Shown here piece by piece: positions 61,857-64,000 of a DNA stretch of 64,000 bases. The DNA comes from CAVPDE01 sp963702565. Lineage in GTDB: Bacteria > Desulfobacterota > DSM-4660 > Desulfatiglandales > HGW-15. The DNA lies in contig CAVPDE010000010.1 of NCBI GenBank assembly GCA_963702565.1, positions 744,001-808,000 on the forward strand, read 5' to 3'. The notes beneath the pieces were generated by a model. That model did no database searches, was not told where the DNA came from, and saw only the letters and a program-made list of their open reading frames with translations. A program made the position numbers and the translations under genes. Each line of letters starts with the position of its first letter. Position 1 is the stretch's first letter.

Positions 61857-62672
61857 CTAAACTGGTAACGACTCGGCTAACTTCCGATTAACCAAACTCA
61901 AAACCTCAGTCTCAGAGTCTTGTATGAAAAAGTGTCCCCCATGGAAAAAATGTGCGCTAAAATCCTTGGAAGTGTGTTTGCTCCATGCCACAATCTTATC
62001 TTCACTTACCTTAGGATCGGCAAGACCCCCAAGAGCCGTTAGCGGGCATTCCAGTGGCAAATCGTCTTTATAGGCATAGGTTTCAGTCATCCGAAAGTCA
62101 GCCCTAAGTATGGGGAGGAATATTTCCATGAGTTCTTCATTCTTTGCCACAAGGTCTGGAATCCCTCCAAATCGGCGCACGCGATCAATAAATTCTACAT
62201 CTGGCAGGTGGGAAAACGGCGGTTCGGGAGCAGGTAGGTGCGGTGCCCGGTATCCTGAAGCAAAAAGGTGCGCAGGCAACCGATGCCCCTGACGTCGCAA
62301 CTCTCGAATAAGTTCGAATGCGACCAACGCGCCCATACTGTGACCGTAGACCGCGAAAGGCATGTCCATCCGCGGGGTCAACTCCTCGACAAGGGTTTTG
62401 ACCAGGGAGTCGACCCGAGTAGCGGGAGTCTCCCTCAGCCGGCTCTCTCTTCCCGGCAGGTTAACCCGTACCACCTCGATATGCCTTAAGATCCGCTGGG
62501 GCCATCGGTAGTAGGCCACTGCGCCACCTCCAGCAAAAGGCAAGCAATAAAGCTTCCCCCGGAACTGCGCCCGGGTTGAAGAGCGACTGATGCCCAGGCC
62601 GATCTTATGCTGTTCACTGTAAGTCATGTATTCCATTCCAGGAGTTGCATCAACAATAAGGTGCAAACTCAT
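61857..62672 (-). CDS. Type II thioesterase (NRPS/PKS-associated)
   Basis: This 271-residue alpha/beta-hydrolase has LYCLPFAGGGAVAYYRWPQR, the nucleophile elbow VYGHSMGALVAF (Ser112), LPAHLFASGYRAPH and the C-terminal active His region FFHGGHFFIQD. Type II thioesterases remove stalled or mis-primed acyl groups from carrier proteins of NRPS assembly lines. The first 35 residues are less typical; Met13 or Met16 could be the start. It is followed 13 bp later by the phosphopantetheinyl transferase, its natural partner. Confidence 0.88.
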   Translation of the reverse strand: MSLHLIVDATPGMEYMTYSEQHKIGLGISRSSTRAQFRGKLYCLPFAGGGAVAYYRWPQRILRHIEVVRVNLPGRESRLRETPATRVDSLVKTLVEELTPRMDMPFAVYGHSMGALVAFELIRELRRQGHRLPAHLFASGYRAPHLPAPEPPFSHLPDVEFIDRVRRFGGIPDLVAKNEELMEIFLPILRADFRMTETYAYKDDLPLECPLTALGGLADPKVSEDKIVAWSKHTSKDFSAHFFHGGHFFIQDSETEVLSLVNRKLAESLPV

Positions 62673-62826
62673 CCGCGTCTTGGTTAACCTGTTTGATCAC
62701 TGTCGCTGGTCAGCACAGCAGATACTGTCGAGAGCACATTGCAAAGCAGGCTTCGAGTTCGAAACTCTGGTTTCTCATTTTCAATCTGTCTAATGATCAA
62801 TATCAAGTCACCCTGGACCGTTTGTC

Positions 62827-64000
62827 TCAGGCCGACGAGATCCTATTCGGAATCTTCGTGGTCACCACTGCCGCTTCCGTCGGCTTCCAGCAATCCACAA
62901 TACTGCCGTACTCCAGCTTGACAACGAGATCTCCAAATCGAAAATATCGATCATCGTGTGTGATCACGACCACCGTTTTTCCTCTGCCTTTGAGCTCCGG
63001 CAGCAAATAGGTGTAGAAGACCTCCTTGTACGCAGGGTCTTGATCCGCAGCCCACTCATCGAATACGTAGACCTGGCGATCTTCAAGATAAGCGGTGAGT
63101 AGTGCCAGGCGGCGGCGCTGGCCTTGAGAAAGAGCAGTCGTTGAGAATGCTCCATCCTGAATGCTAACCTTCTTGTCAAGTTGCAGGAGCCTCAAGTACT
63201 TTCTCGCTGCTGCGTCCGCATCTGCTCCATCGTGACTCGGAACTCGCTCAAAGAGGTAGAAGTCGGAAAAAACTACTGAGAAAAGCTGACGGTAGCTCTG
63301 GCTGTCGCTGGGCACAGGTTTTCCTTCGATCCGGATTTCCCCCGAATCGGGCGTGTATAAGCCGGTGAGCAATTTGAGGAGGGTGGTCTTTCCACTGCCA
63401 TTGCCACCGATTAGAAACACCACCATCCCCGGGCGCAGTGTTAAATTGATCGGTCCGAGCACAAAATTTTCTTGATTGTGATCCCCAACCTCATAGGAGA
63501 ACCTGACGCCATCCAATTCGATATGTGGAGCGGTCACGGAGATAGGCCCCGCTCCCGCAAACGAAGACTGCGGTTCGCTAGATTGGGAAGGAACCTGTTC
63601 ATCGGAAGCGAGGGAGAAACCAAGGGCCTCGATCCGCTCCAACGCAGCCTCTGCACGCTGAAACATAGGTGTCAAATCCATAATCCCCCAGATGGGCGCC
63701 ATTGCATACAACGCGACTAAGGCGTAACCTGTGAGCGTTTCCAAGGAGATTTCTCTAAGTGCAGGCAAAGCAAAAAGCAGGATCCCGATAACCAGATAAA
63801 ACATGATCTGCGCCCATCCCTCGGCTTTCAAATAGTAATACATGGCAACCAGGTTCTGCTTGCGCAGGTAGCCAGCCGTCCCAACGATCTCCTTTTCAAT
63901 TACCAGGGCCTGACGATCTGCGCTCATCTTTATCTCCTTTATGCCTTCGGTCAGGGAGCGGAAATGGCTGAACAGCGTATCGCGACCGGCGCGTGCATCC
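62827..64000 (-). CDS. Cyclic-peptide-type ABC exporter, N-terminus beyond window
   Basis: The frame is open to the right edge: reading from 63999 it encodes DARAGRDTLFSHFRSLTEGI, then KEIKMSADRQALVIEKEIVG, so the listed Met is internal and the gene is partial. The visible part holds the last membrane helices and the ATP-binding domain: Walker A GGNGSGKTTLLKLL, signature LSQGQRRRLALL and Walker B VYVFDEWAADQDP. This is the SyrD/cyclic peptide exporter pattern, a fused membrane and ATPase half-transporter that secretes nonribosomal lipopeptides or siderophore precursors. A 154-bp gap separates it from the thioesterase gene. Confidence 0.88.
   Translation of the reverse strand, partial: DARAGRDTLFSHFRSLTEGIKEIKMSADRQALVIEKEIVGTAGYLRKQNLVAMYYYLKAEGWAQIMFYLVIGILLFALPALREISLETLTGYALVALYAMAPIWGIMDLTPMFQRAEAALERIEALGFSLASDEQVPSQSSEPQSSFAGAGPISVTAPHIELDGVRFSYEVGDHNQENFVLGPINLTLRPGMVVFLIGGNGSGKTTLLKLLTGLYTPDSGEIRIEGKPVPSDSQSYRQLFSVVFSDFYLFERVPSHDGADADAAARKYLRLLQLDKKVSIQDGAFSTTALSQGQRRRLALLTAYLEDRQVYVFDEWAADQDPAYKEVFYTYLLPELKGRGKTVVVITHDDRYFRFGDLVVKLEYGSIVDCWKPTEAAVVTTKIPNRISSA

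Overview
This window looks like part of a Gram-negative bacterial chromosome, most likely from a deltaproteobacterial (Desulfobacterota-type) lineage. The reasons are an exosortase/PEP-CTERM locus with FemAB and DUF3473-type deacetylase partners, a CFI-box C-terminus on a secreted protein, a sigma-54 type promoter, DUF5678/UPF0175/DUF3368 and HicB-type toxin-antitoxin genes, and many short dispersed intergenic repeats. The taxonomic call is inference; no rRNA or other marker gene is present. Almost every gene lies on the minus strand, so the text below follows transcription from high to low coordinates.

Right edge (61-64 kb): a phosphopantetheinyl transferase, a type II thioesterase and a cyclic-peptide-type ABC exporter cut off by the window end. 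These are accessory genes of a nonribosomal peptide (NRPS) cluster that should continue beyond the right edge. Next (50.8-61 kb) is the exosortase locus: glycosyltransferase, DUF3473-like deacetylase, FemAB-like protein, DegT aminotransferase, exosortase, DUF218 protein, EpsI, a WalW-like deacetylase and an unusual ATP-grasp/protein-tyrosine-phosphatase fusion. A flippase and a pyruvyl transferase follow.

The centre (30.8-47.9 kb) is a nonulosonic acid pathway of the legionaminic acid type: LegB, LegC, LegH/NeuD-like, LegI, LegG, PtmE-like, LegF, a short SDR, a Gfo/Idh dehydrogenase and PtmA-like. Downstream are a heparan-acetyltransferase-like membrane acyltransferase, a deacetylase, a DUF4910 protein and a GT52-like (sialyltransferase-type) glycosyltransferase that could use the CMP-sugar. 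The pathway is interrupted by mobile or addiction genes: a GIY-YIG nuclease gene inserted inside a four-helix-bundle gene, a second GIY-YIG gene and a DUF5678/UPF0175/DUF3368 module.

The block at 21-30.8 kb carries polymerisation and assembly genes: O-antigen ligase family protein, a diaminopimelate-decarboxylase-like enzyme next to an ATP-grasp ligase, three glycosyltransferases, a GNAT protein and a deacetylase. To the left (0-20.4 kb) are looser accessory units: two secreted lectin-like proteins, a PEP-CTERM protein, a lipid-linked sugar module (EamA, DPM1-like, PMT-like), a GMC oxidoreductase, decayed HicAB plus a RelE-type pair, an SDR epimerase, AsnB, a GT2, galE and a GH123-like secreted hydrolase.

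Seven genes have single-base frameshifts that leave the protein sequence recognisable on both sides (asnB, GT52-like, DUF4910, ptmA-like, SDR, legG, ptmE-like). The pattern, including runs of T and A, suggests sequencing or assembly indels at least as strongly as true decay. Overall, the window describes the synthesis, modification, flipping, polymerisation and sorting of a surface or exopolysaccharide that probably contains legionaminic-acid-like sugars. No tRNA, rRNA, CRISPR array or complete insertion sequence was found.
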